Shown here: piece after piece, positions 10,241-18,811 of the stretch
Position numbering within the stretch: the first letter of the stretch is position 1
Layout: each line of letters begins with the position of its first letter
Assembly: GCA_012295225.1 (NCBI GenBank)
Contig: WMKK01000011.1
Span: 190,231 to 254,230 of the forward strand
Length of the DNA stretch: 64,000 nt
Direction: 5' to 3'
DNA from: Ostreococcus mediterraneus
Taxonomy: Eukaryota; Chlorophyta; Mamiellophyceae; Mamiellales; Bathycoccaceae
Notes under the pieces: generated by a model
Told to the model about the DNA's origin: nothing
The model's database searches: none
The model's input: the letters and a program-made list of their open reading frames with translations, nothing else
Position numbers and translations under genes: made by a program

Positions 10241-13200
10241 TTATTTCCGCGGCGGCGGTCGAAACGGTAACGGTTCGACGCCCCACACTTTCGTAGCGTA
10301 CTCCTTAATGGTTCGATCCGAAGAAAATGTCCACATTGAACACGCGGAATCGATACATTTCGCCGTCCACGCCTCTTCATCGCGATACGCCGCATCAGCG
10401 GCGTCAATTGCGGCGAGATACGATGGAAAATCTTGCGCGTTCAAGTACACATCCTTCTTCGGATCGATGGCGTCGACGAGCATGGCAAACGCGCCGTCGT
10501 CGGGTTTTCCAAATATACCTGCTCGAATCATACCCATCGCGCGCTGCAAGCGTGGATCGACGTTCGGAGGCGTGTGCGCCATAGACCGACGAATCGCCGC
10601 AACTTGGTCAGCTGAAGCGCCGAATGAGAACATGTTGTGCTCACCGATGGCTTTAGCAATTTCGATGTTGGCACCATCTTTAGTGCCTACAATTAAGCCG
10701 CCATTCATGACAAACTTCATGTTTCCGGTACCGCTCGCCTCCATACCCGCGGTGGAGATGTGTTGCGATACGTCGCTCGCCGGAATCAGCAATTCGGCTA
10801 TGGATACGTTGTAATTTGGCACGAAGATGACTTGCAGCAGGTTCTTGCACGCGGCGTCTGAGTTCACGACTTCGGCAACGGCACACGTGAGTCGAATGAT
10901 ATTCTTCGCCACGATGTAGCCGGGTGCGGCTTTCCCAGCGAGAATGTGCAAACGCGGCACCATGTTCTTGCGTTGCTCTGGTGTCGCCGTCGTGATTTCT
11001 GCATAACGGTGAATAATCCCAAGGACATTAAGGAGTTGACGCTTGTACTCGTGAATACGCTTAATTTGCATGTCGAAGAGTGCATCGACGTTGACAGCAA
11101 TGTTCATCGTTCGGAGTAACCATTCAGCAAGGGCGCGTTTGTTGCACGCCTTGGCCGCGCGCCATCGCTGACGGAACTGCGCGTCTTGGGACATGGACTT
11201 GATGGGTTCGAGACGTTTGAGGTCGTTCACCCAGCCTGGGCCTACCATTCCGGTGTAAATGCTTGACAACGCGGGATTCGCTTGCAATAACCAGCGACGC
11301 GGCGTGACGCCGTTGGTGACGTTGATGAACTTCTCTGGCCACATCAACAGGAAATCTGGGAACAGCTGCGACTTGAGGAGTTTGGTGTGGATCATGGCCA
11401 CGCCATTGACGGTGTGCGAACCAATGACGGCTAAATTCGCCATGCGCACCATTTTCGGCGATGACTCTTCGATGATACTCATCGAGGCAAGACGTGCATT
11501 GTCGTGCGGCCACATTTCGCGCACTTGCGCCAAAAAACGATGGTTGATTTCGAAAATGATTTGCATGTGTCTCGGCAGGAGCTCGGCAATCATGGGCACG
11601 GACCACTTCTCTAATGCCTCGGGTAATATCGTATGGTTCGTGTATGCGAAGACTTTTTGCGTGATTTCCCACGCAGCGTCCCAAGATAACCATTCGCCGT
11701 CGATGAGCAACCGCATGAGCTCAGGAATCGCAATAGCTGGGTGTGTATCGTTCAACTGTATCGCTACTTTATCCGGCATGTCTTTCATTCGCGTTCCATT
11801 GCGACCGATGCTCTTTTTGAATCTTCGCAAGATGTCTTGCAACGTCGCGCTTACGAAGAAGAACTGCTGCTTCAAACGCAAACGCTTACCTTCCTCCGTG
11901 TCGTCGTTCGGATACAACACAGATGTGATGCTCTCGCAGCGTTCCTTGGCTTCGACGGCGCCATAATAGTTGCCCGCATTAAACGACGCCAGATCGAACT
12001 CGTGCGACGGCTTACTCGCCCATAACCGCATATTGTTTGTGTTGTACGTGCCGTAGCCTGGGATTGGCGTGTCATACGCTTGCGCCATGACCACTTCGCC
12101 GCCTTCCCAAGCGAAGTGCGTATTACCATTGGGGTCTTGGAATTCACGCACCGTGCCGAACAGGCGCACGGGGTACTGCACATCTAATCGTTCTACTTCC
12201 CATGGATTGCCGTCTGTCAGCCAATAGTCGGGGAACTCCACTTGCTTGCCGTCGATGATCGACTGCTCAAACATACCGTACTTGTAGCGAATGCCGTATC
12301 CCCAAGCCGGATAGTTTTGAGTCGCGAGCGTGTCTAAAAAACAAGATGCCAACCGCCCTAAACCGCCGTTGCCGAGTGCGGGTTCTTTCTCTTGGGACAT
12401 AATGTCCTCTAAATCGTACCCGACTTGTCGCAACGCTTCGGCGTACGCCCCCCGTAAGCCTAAATTTGACACCGCGTTCCCTAACGATCGGCCGATTAAA
12501 AACTCGAGTGATAAATAGTACACCTTTTTCGCGCCCATTTTCGCCGAGAACTGTTGCGTGTCCGTCCAACGCTCGATTAAACGATCGCGCACTGAGTGCG
12601 CCGTGGCTTGATAAAAACAACTCTCATCGAATTTGTACCTCCGTCTCGCCAACGTGTACTCCACGTGCCGCACCAAAGACCGCTGTAAACTACCGACATC
12701 ATTCGGTAGATACGTACTCGACAGCTTCCATAGTAACTCCTTGTGCGCCAAATGCCCACTTCCCATCTCGGCGTCGTCCACGTACTCGCGTTGTCGTTCC
12801 AATACGGCGCCTCCAAAAAACTTGTCCTCCCCGCGCTCGCCTCGCGGACTCTCAGCCCGTTCACTATCGACGCTAAACGAATCAATCGCCCCAAGCGAAT
12901 CCTTACGAATATGTCGTATAAACCTCCCAGCGCTCGGTGGGCGGCTGTGGTCGATCGGAGGCTTGCTCGCCAACGCGTATTCGCCGTACGCGACGCCGCT
13001 TCGGCTCAACGGCGACGTCTCGTACGCGTCAACCGTGCCCTCGTCCTCTCGCGCCCGCATGCTCGAATCGAGCCACGCTTCGACAACACCTCCCGGTGAC
13101 GCATGCATAGACGTGTACGCGACGCCCGCTGTGGTCGACGACGCGTGCAGCGCGGCGTCACGCCGCGAATGCGTTTCGCTCGCGCGAGGTTGCCGCGACG

Positions 13201-13561
13201 CCAAGCGCAATCCACGCAGCAACCCACCCGATTCTTCGACTTCTGGCGCGTGATACCGTTCGCCAGCGTTCACAAACAACGCTCGTCGCGCATTAGGCGC
13301 GTTCGCGTCATCCATACGCGACGGCGACGACGGCACATTGGCATCGAAACGGGCGCTCCAGACGGATGCTGGATTGGAATTCTCCCCACCCCTCGATACC
13401 GCGCCGTCGGCGTTCGTCAGCAACCCGGCGCGCGTTTTCGACCACGGCGATCGTGCGCTGTCGTCATCGCGCGCGTTCGCGCCCGAGTCCATGCCCGAGC
13501 GATGCCGCGCGCGCGAAAGAATGACGATGGGTTCATCGATCACAACACTGTTGCGCGCCAT
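10241..13561 (-). CDS. PHO: Alpha-1,4-glucan (starch/glycogen) phosphorylase
   Basis: About 1,106 residues. This PLP enzyme releases glucose-1-phosphate from starch or maltodextrin ends. The catalytic body covers roughly residues 270-1,100. It includes GNGGLGRLASCFLD, QLNDTHPAIAIPELMR, TNHTILPEALEKW, and the PLP-lysine signature EASGTGNMKFVMNGG (Lys near residue 949). The family core is about 830 residues. The extra N-terminal 250 or so residues are Ser/Arg-rich, look disordered and resemble no domain known to me. The ATG at 13561 lies only 18 bp from the opposed TRAPPC2L ATG. A second ATG at 13492 would give 1,083 residues and a more reasonable spacer. Plastid versus cytosolic isoform cannot be told from the sequence. 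Confidence 0.93.
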   Translation of the reverse strand: MARNSVVIDEPIVILSRARHRSGMDSGANARDDDSARSPWSKTRAGLLTNADGAVSRGGENSNPASVWSARFDANVPSSPSRMDDANAPNARRALFVNAGERYHAPEVEESGGLLRGLRLASRQPRASETHSRRDAALHASSTTAGVAYTSMHASPGGVVEAWLDSSMRAREDEGTVDAYETSPLSRSGVAYGEYALASKPPIDHSRPPSAGRFIRHIRKDSLGAIDSFSVDSERAESPRGERGEDKFFGGAVLERQREYVDDAEMGSGHLAHKELLWKLSSTYLPNDVGSLQRSLVRHVEYTLARRRYKFDESCFYQATAHSVRDRLIERWTDTQQFSAKMGAKKVYYLSLEFLIGRSLGNAVSNLGLRGAYAEALRQVGYDLEDIMSQEKEPALGNGGLGRLASCFLDTLATQNYPAWGYGIRYKYGMFEQSIIDGKQVEFPDYWLTDGNPWEVERLDVQYPVRLFGTVREFQDPNGNTHFAWEGGEVVMAQAYDTPIPGYGTYNTNNMRLWASKPSHEFDLASFNAGNYYGAVEAKERCESITSVLYPNDDTEEGKRLRLKQQFFFVSATLQDILRRFKKSIGRNGTRMKDMPDKVAIQLNDTHPAIAIPELMRLLIDGEWLSWDAAWEITQKVFAYTNHTILPEALEKWSVPMIAELLPRHMQIIFEINHRFLAQVREMWPHDNARLASMSIIEESSPKMVRMANLAVIGSHTVNGVAMIHTKLLKSQLFPDFLLMWPEKFINVTNGVTPRRWLLQANPALSSIYTGMVGPGWVNDLKRLEPIKSMSQDAQFRQRWRAAKACNKRALAEWLLRTMNIAVNVDALFDMQIKRIHEYKRQLLNVLGIIHRYAEITTATPEQRKNMVPRLHILAGKAAPGYIVAKNIIRLTCAVAEVVNSDAACKNLLQVIFVPNYNVSIAELLIPASDVSQHISTAGMEASGTGNMKFVMNGGLIVGTKDGANIEIAKAIGEHNMFSFGASADQVAAIRRSMAHTPPNVDPRLQRAMGMIRAGIFGKPDDGAFAMLVDAIDPKKDVYLNAQDFPSYLAAIDAADAAYRDEEAWTAKCIDSACSMWTFSSDRTIKEYATKVWGVEPLPFRPPPRK

Positions 13562-13579
13562 TCGTTGGCGCGCCGTGCG

Positions 13580-14114
13580 ATGCCGCTCGACGTCGAGTTC
13601 ATCGCGGTCGTGTCCGCGACGAACGCGCCGATGTACTTCAAAGTGTTCACGCGCGCGAATGGGATGGATATTGATAGCGAGAGGTGCGTGCGCGGACGAT
13701 GATTACGCGCGCGACGTGCGTGGCAACTGTAGCTCAATATTGATTATTGTCGCGTGTTTTCTTCGCGTACGCAGGGCCATGGCGCGCGCACACGCGGCTT
13801 TAGATGCCGTTGATGCGCGCATGCGTGATGCGGCGTTGCAATCGTCGTCGTCGAGCAGGGATGAGTCGTATTTGGGTGAAGTGTTTCGCGCGCACGACGG
13901 AGCGGCGTACGGGTACGCGACGGGGACGCGCGCGCGTTTCGTTCTCGGCGTGAGCGATGAAGGCTCGCGTGCGATGGATGAACGCGAAATGCGTCAAATT
14001 TTCGATGCGCTCGCTGAGGCGTACGCGGAGGCGGTGTGTGATGTGTTTAGCGAGCGTTGCGGGCGTCTCGAAGGCGAACGTTGGCGTCGGCGCGTAGACG
14101 CGCTCTTTAGTTAA
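13580..14114 (+). CDS. TRAPPC2L: TRAPPC2L (Tca17-like) TRAPP complex subunit
   Basis: Two exons, 13580-13683 and 13775-14114, give 147 residues. The intron of 91 nt has GTGCGT and CAG ends. TRAPPC2L is a longin-fold subunit of the TRAPP tethering complexes that act as Rab1/Rab11 exchange factors at the Golgi. The N-terminal strand VEFIAVVSATNAPMYFKVF is followed by the helix HAALDAVDARMRDA. The family signature YLGEVFRAHDGAAYGYATG, then TRARFVLGVSD and REMRQIFDALAEAYAEAVCD, lines up with human TRAPPC2L, as does the length. It shares an extremely short spacer with the phosphorylase gene. Confidence 0.88.
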
Positions 14115-14185
14115 GTGTACAGAGCGAATGTGTGTATTAATAATAGCGTTAGCTAGTTGCATAGATACCCTCACGTGTGTTCGCT

Positions 14186-16051
14186 TTATTCTTGCTTCTT
14201 GAGCAAAGGGAACGCGATGACATCGCGAATGGATGGCGAGTTTGTGAGTAACATGACGAGGCGGTCGACGCCGAGACCCATACCGGCGGTGGGTGGCATC
14301 CCGTATTCGAGCGCGGTGACGAAATCTTCATCCATGGCAACTTCGTAGGACTCGTCTTCGAGCTCTTTAAGCTCGTCTTTGCCGATAGCGGCTGCGGCTT
14401 CGCGTTGCGCTTCCAACGTTTTTGCGTGTGAGACGATTTGCTTTTCGAGACGTTGGCGCTGGTCGATGGGATCTGTCAACTCACTGAACGAGTTGGCCAA
14501 CTCTCGACCGACGACAAACAACTCGAAACGTTCGGTCACGCCCGGTTTGCTGCGATGCGGTTTGGCTAACGGAGAAATCTCCACCGGATGGTCGAGCACG
14601 AATGTCGGCTGAATCAAACCGCTTTCGCACGTCGCTTCAAACATTTCATTCAACACATACCCTACGCTTTGCGCCGCCTTCACGCCCTTGATGCCCTCGC
14701 CCGCTTTCTTGGAGTGGGCTTTGAGTGCCGGAATGGCCGCAGCCTTGGCGCCTTCTAAATCATCCCCAAACGCCATGACATCGACGCCCGTCGCTTCCTT
14801 GACCAGGTCGTTCATCGGCGCTCGACGCCAAGGGCGTTGACTCAAGTCAATAGTCAAATCACCGTACGGAATAGTCAACGTCCCGCAGGCCTTCATCGCA
14901 CACTGGCAGATCATCTCCTCTGTGAGCTCTAACATGTCTGTCACATCAGCGTACGCCTGGTAAACTTCCACCGACGTAAACTCGGGATTGTGACGCGTAC
15001 TCAAGCCTTCGTTGCGGAACACGCGCCCGAGTTCGTACACGCGTTCAAAACCACCCACGACTAGACGCTTCAAGTGTAACTCCGTTGCGATGCGAAGCGT
15101 TAGTTGCATGCCGAGCGCGTTGTGAAAGGTGTTGAATGGCTTGGCGTCTGCACCTCCCGCTTGGTCGTGCAACACGGGCGTTTCCATTTCCAAAAAGTCC
15201 TTGTCGTCCAGCATCCGACGAATAGTAGAGATGATGTTCGAGCGCGCCTTGAAAGTATTTCGCACATCCGGAGATACGATCAAATCCACGTATCGCTGTC
15301 GGTAGCGCTTCTCGACGTCTGTCAACCCGTGCCATTTGTCCGGCAAAGGTAACAACGCCTTGGTTAACATTTGCACAGACGTCGGGACGATGGATAATTC
15401 TCCCTTTTCGCTTCTCTTGACGCTTCCCTTGACGCCGATAATGTCGCCCACATCAATTAAATCTGAAATCATGTTAAACGTTCCGGGTGAGGTTTCATCC
15501 AAGCGATTCTTGTCGCAGAACAACTGCACGCTCCCTCGTTCGTCGGTCACCGTCAAAAAGGCCAACTTCCCGAACGACCGTTTCGCCATCACGCGCCCGC
15601 AAATCGCCTCATGCGAGCCTTCGAGCTCGACGCCATTCTCCAAATCAACGTGTTCGCGTTGAAGCTCCTCTGTGTACTTGGTGCGATCGAAGCGGTAGTC
15701 GAACCCGCGTTGCCCGAGCGCGCCCAACGCGTCCAATTTCCCAATTCTCAACGCCTTCACTTCCTCAGGACTCGAGGTAATCGCCGGCGCACCGCCCTTC
15801 TTTTGGTTTTGGCTTTTCCCCTTGCCTTGCTTTTTCTGTTTACCGTCATCAGACTCGCCTGCGGCGCGCGTGATAAACGTTTTACTCTCCCGTCTGTGGT
15901 GTCCCGCAATAAAGTGCGCGCTAGACGCGCAGCTCCCGCGTGTCGTCGCGCGGAGGCGTCCGAGACACGCGCGCGCGTGTTGGGACGCGATCGTGAGCGT
16001 GTGACACGCGTGTGCGTGTGCGACGGGAACGGCGGAGATCATATTTCGCAA
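14186..16051 (-). CDS. Lysyl-tRNA synthetase (class II), organelle-targeted form
   Basis: About 621 residues. It charges tRNA-Lys. An N-terminal 65-residue segment is rich in Ala, Arg, His and Ser with few acids, and precedes a K/Q/G-rich linker (KQKKQGKGKSQNQKK); this suggests organellar or dual targeting. The OB-fold anticodon-binding domain spans about 145-260 (AICGRVMAKRSFGKLAFL). Catalytic motif 2 reads FRNEGLSTRHNPEFTS and motif 3 reads GMGLGVDRLVMLLTNS, near the C-terminus, which ends DVIAFPLLKKQE. All class II LysRS hallmarks are present and there are no introns. Only the targeting prediction is uncertain. Confidence 0.95.
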   Translation of the reverse strand: MRNMISAVPVAHAHACHTLTIASQHARACLGRLRATTRGSCASSAHFIAGHHRRESKTFITRAAGESDDGKQKKQGKGKSQNQKKGGAPAITSSPEEVKALRIGKLDALGALGQRGFDYRFDRTKYTEELQREHVDLENGVELEGSHEAICGRVMAKRSFGKLAFLTVTDERGSVQLFCDKNRLDETSPGTFNMISDLIDVGDIIGVKGSVKRSEKGELSIVPTSVQMLTKALLPLPDKWHGLTDVEKRYRQRYVDLIVSPDVRNTFKARSNIISTIRRMLDDKDFLEMETPVLHDQAGGADAKPFNTFHNALGMQLTLRIATELHLKRLVVGGFERVYELGRVFRNEGLSTRHNPEFTSVEVYQAYADVTDMLELTEEMICQCAMKACGTLTIPYGDLTIDLSQRPWRRAPMNDLVKEATGVDVMAFGDDLEGAKAAAIPALKAHSKKAGEGIKGVKAAQSVGYVLNEMFEATCESGLIQPTFVLDHPVEISPLAKPHRSKPGVTERFELFVVGRELANSFSELTDPIDQRQRLEKQIVSHAKTLEAQREAAAAIGKDELKELEDESYEVAMDEDFVTALEYGMPPTAGMGLGVDRLVMLLTNSPSIRDVIAFPLLKKQE

Positions 16052-16165
16052 GCGCGGCGGTATGGCGCTGTAAGCTTGAAAAAACCTGAGCTGAAGGGGT
16101 TCGGCGGAGCGCGTGACGGCTTCAATTTACACGGACGAGCCAAATTCTAAAACTAACGTGCTAGA

Positions 16166-17557
16166 CTAATCTACGCGACGAACAGAGCCTTTATGTTTAA
16201 TGTACGTGGCGTTCGCCCACACGATGCGATCGGAGAGCATGACGCGAAGCGCCGCGAGCGGCGCGAGCGCGTATGCCAATACGAAAGCCACTGACATTTT
16301 AAGCCATGATATTCGCGCAATGGCGCGCGAGGCCACGCCGGCGTCGCCGTCGGCGTCACAGACACGACCGAGAGTGACGTACATCGCGCGTGCGTTGGTC
16401 ATGGCAAGGATAAAGCACGAGAAGACGACGATAGACGAGACATCGACGACGTCTTCGGATGCGACGCCTCCGTACGCGACGCGTCGTGCGGCGTAAACTA
16501 CGAGCTCGTGCACTGCCGACATGAACCCGACGGTGAACGTGATTGACGAAAGCACGAGCGCGGCGAGCATGAAGTGATTCACCATGCGATTGTGCGCGTC
16601 TGCGTACGTATCCATGACGAAGACTTGACGATGGATGTAATTCCACCACGCGCCGAACGTTTCGGCGTCGGGCATGTAGCTCGGAAACACTGCATTCGAG
16701 GGACATAACACGCGCATGCCTTCACGATCTGCTATGGATGCTAAAATCAAATCGTCGCTGTACCCACCTTTGGCGTAGGCGCTCACGCATCCGTAGGCGT
16801 CGCGACGTAAATCGTCGGCGCGCAACATCGCGCAACCGCCCCATACATTCTTCGTCCAACGCCCCTGACTAAACGCAATAATCAGCACCAAGTGGTACGT
16901 TGCATACATATACGTCGCAATGTTTGCCGTCGCTAACATCGTATTCGCGTCTCTGCCGTATGGGACGTCGAATGGATACCCAGTGGCGAGAAACGCGTCG
17001 TCGTCTCCAGCCAACGCGCGCGCTAAACATTCAATCGTCCCCGGTCGCGTCTCCACGTCGTCATCCAAAAACAACACAAACTCGCTCTCATCATGCATCG
17101 CCCGAACACCCGCGAGCATGTTATGAATCTTTTGCGAACTCGTCGTCGCACGACCAGCCTCGACGACGCGACCGCTTCGCGATAACCGCGTCGACGCCTC
17201 TTCTCCTCCTAATTCTTCCTCAATCACCGCCTCTACCGCCGCTCGCGCGTCATCATTCGCGCTCTCCACGACAAAAACAAACTCAACATCCCCCGCGTGC
17301 GTCGTTCGCAACTGTGTGCGCCAATTACTCATCGCCGCCGGCGTCGCGCGACGCGTCGGCAATATAACCGTCACGCGCCCGGCGTCGCGACTCCACCCAT
17401 CACTCGCCCGTCTCCTCGACGCACCGCGCACGAACGCGTGTCGTCGACATCGTGCCCACGTCCACGCACACGCCAACGCGATTTCTATGCACGCACACGC
17501 CCACCGCGCGCGCGCGAACGTCGACGAATGCGTCGGCAACATCATCGACATCGGCAT
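16166..17557 (-). CDS. GCS: Ceramide glucosyltransferase (GT21, plant-type)
   Basis: About 463 residues. It transfers glucose from UDP-glucose to ceramide on Golgi/ER membranes. The GT-A core shows D1/D2 in FLDDDV, a conserved WGGCAML, and GGYSDDLILA. The acceptor signature WWNYIHRQVFVMD replaces the animal (Q/R)xxRW motif, as in plant glucosylceramide synthases. A hydrophobic N-terminal span and two or three C-terminal spans (LAALVLSSITFTVGFMSAV onward) anchor it. I start at 17557 (MPMSMMLP). The longer frame up to 17737 would add about 60 residues of poly-arginine encoded by a GAC/CGT microsatellite, which looks non-coding. It is head-to-head with the PPPDE gene across a telobox-like inverted repeat. 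Confidence 0.85.
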   Translation of the reverse strand: MPMSMMLPTHSSTFARARWACACIEIALACAWTWARCRRHAFVRGASRRRASDGWSRDAGRVTVILPTRRATPAAMSNWRTQLRTTHAGDVEFVFVVESANDDARAAVEAVIEEELGGEEASTRLSRSGRVVEAGRATTSSQKIHNMLAGVRAMHDESEFVLFLDDDVETRPGTIECLARALAGDDDAFLATGYPFDVPYGRDANTMLATANIATYMYATYHLVLIIAFSQGRWTKNVWGGCAMLRADDLRRDAYGCVSAYAKGGYSDDLILASIADREGMRVLCPSNAVFPSYMPDAETFGAWWNYIHRQVFVMDTYADAHNRMVNHFMLAALVLSSITFTVGFMSAVHELVVYAARRVAYGGVASEDVVDVSSIVVFSCFILAMTNARAMYVTLGRVCDADGDAGVASRAIARISWLKMSVAFVLAYALAPLAALRVMLSDRIVWANATYIKHKGSVRRVD

Positions 17558-17607
17558 CAAATCGACGCGGATGTCCGTCAGTCCGCGACCCGTCGGCGGT
17601 GGTGACG

Positions 17608-17665
17608 ACGATAAAATACGACGACGACGACGACGACGACGCGCTACGCACCCACGCCGACGCCG
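17608..17665. repeat. GAC/GCC trinucleotide microsatellite
   Basis: A run of GAC repeats (about 17619-17641) continues into GCC/GAC-rich sequence. It lies in the spacer between the ceramide glucosyltransferase and PPPDE genes. It creates long spurious arginine- or aspartate-rich open frames on both strands. Confidence 0.7.
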
Positions 17666-17744
17666 ACGACGGCGCCGCCGCCGACGCGCCGTGGTCTCGC
17701 GCGTGCGCTCAGCCTCGAGCCACGCACGACGGTGCATGGCTAGA

Positions 17745-17775
17745 CCCTAAAACCTAATCCGTGCCAATTTTAGGG
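17745..17775. promoter_or_regulatory. Inverted telobox-like pair in a divergent promoter
   Basis: CCCTAAAA at 17745-17752 and TTTTAGGG at 17768-17775 are perfect 8-bp inverted copies separated by 15 bp. Each equals the plant/green-algal telomere unit (TTTAGGG) plus one T. The pair sits 100 bp upstream of the PPPDE start and about 190 bp from the glucosyltransferase start. In land plants telobox elements mark promoters of translation and growth genes; a role here is inference. Confidence 0.45.
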
Positions 17776-17875
17776 CTTTTTCGACGCCCCACGGTCCCCC
17801 CGTACCGTTGGCGTCGTCGGCATTCGCCGTCGCCGTCGCCGTCGCCGTCGCCACCGCGGCGCCCGACCGCGTGCG

Positions 17876-18556
17876 ATGGCGCTCGTCACCCTCAACGTGT
17901 ACGACATCAAACACCCGTCCAACCCATCGGTGACCACCGCCGTGGAATCCCTCAATTCCTTCACCCGACACGCGCTCAACGTCGGCGGCATCTTCCACGG
18001 CGCCGTCGAAGTCTTTGGCGACGAGTACTCGTTCGGGTACTGCGAACACGGCAGCGGCGTGTACCGATGCGAACCGAAGCGAAACAGCGCGTATACCTAC
18101 AGAGAGAGCGTGGCGCTCGGGGTGACGAGCCTGTCGCCGACGCGCGTGGCAGCCGCGGTGGCGACGTTGCGCGCGCAGTGGTTGGGGCGCTCGTACGACG
18201 TGCTCGGAAGGAATTGTAATCACTTTTGCGAGGCGTTGACCGAGGCGTTGGGGTGCGAAGGTCCTCCTGGGTGGTTGAATGCGTTTGCGAATGGGGCGAA
18301 TAAGACGCGCATGGGGGTGGAGCACGTGAGGAGTGCGACGGAGCATGTATTTGAGGAGGCGGGGCGGGCGGTGTCGAGCGCGTTTCGGTGGGTCGCGAGC
18401 GCGGCGTCGTTTGGGTCGGGCGTGGATGATGACGCGCGCGAGAGTGCGAGCGCGCACGCGCGAGGGGCGAGTGATGCGAGTGAGTATGAGAGTGTGAAGG
18501 GTTCAGAGACGAATGGTGATGATGATGAGGATAGGGATGGAGGCGAAGGCGCGTGA
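17876..18556 (+). CDS. PPPDE (DeSI-like) thiol peptidase
   Basis: About 226 residues. The first 145 form a PPPDE papain-fold domain, the family of desumoylating/deubiquitinating isopeptidases. VTLNVYDIKHPSNPS opens the domain. The catalytic histidine is in GGIFHGAVEVFGDEYSFGYC, and the catalytic cysteine in GRNCNHFCEALTEALGC. The order His then Cys is the family's circularly permuted papain arrangement. The C-terminal 80 residues are Ser/Asp-rich and probably disordered. SUMO or ubiquitin as substrate is inferred from the family. Confidence 0.88.
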   Translation: MALVTLNVYDIKHPSNPSVTTAVESLNSFTRHALNVGGIFHGAVEVFGDEYSFGYCEHGSGVYRCEPKRNSAYTYRESVALGVTSLSPTRVAAAVATLRAQWLGRSYDVLGRNCNHFCEALTEALGCEGPPGWLNAFANGANKTRMGVEHVRSATEHVFEEAGRAVSSAFRWVASAASFGSGVDDDARESASAHARGASDASEYESVKGSETNGDDDEDRDGGEGA

Positions 18557-18811
18557 GCCGAGCCGAGTCTCGTCGTCGGGACGTCCGCGTTCGAATTCGT
18601 AAGTTGTAGCCAGCGATCGCGAAACTAGCGGTGTTGTGTAATATAGCGTGAACACATGTATGTATGTCGTAGACGCGTGGCCACGGTCGCGCACGGGCGC
18701 GCGGCGGCGGCGATGGCTGTCGTACGCGCGCGGCGTTTGGTCGCGTTATCCGCACGCCGCTCGCGTCACTCTCTCGCGCGCGTCGTCGTCGTCGAGCGCA
18801 CGCGACGCACC

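Noticed and set aside
10300-10320. tRNA-like TTCGATCC box
   Set aside because: Lies in the phosphorylase coding sequence with no partner A box or cloverleaf; no tRNA found anywhere in the window.
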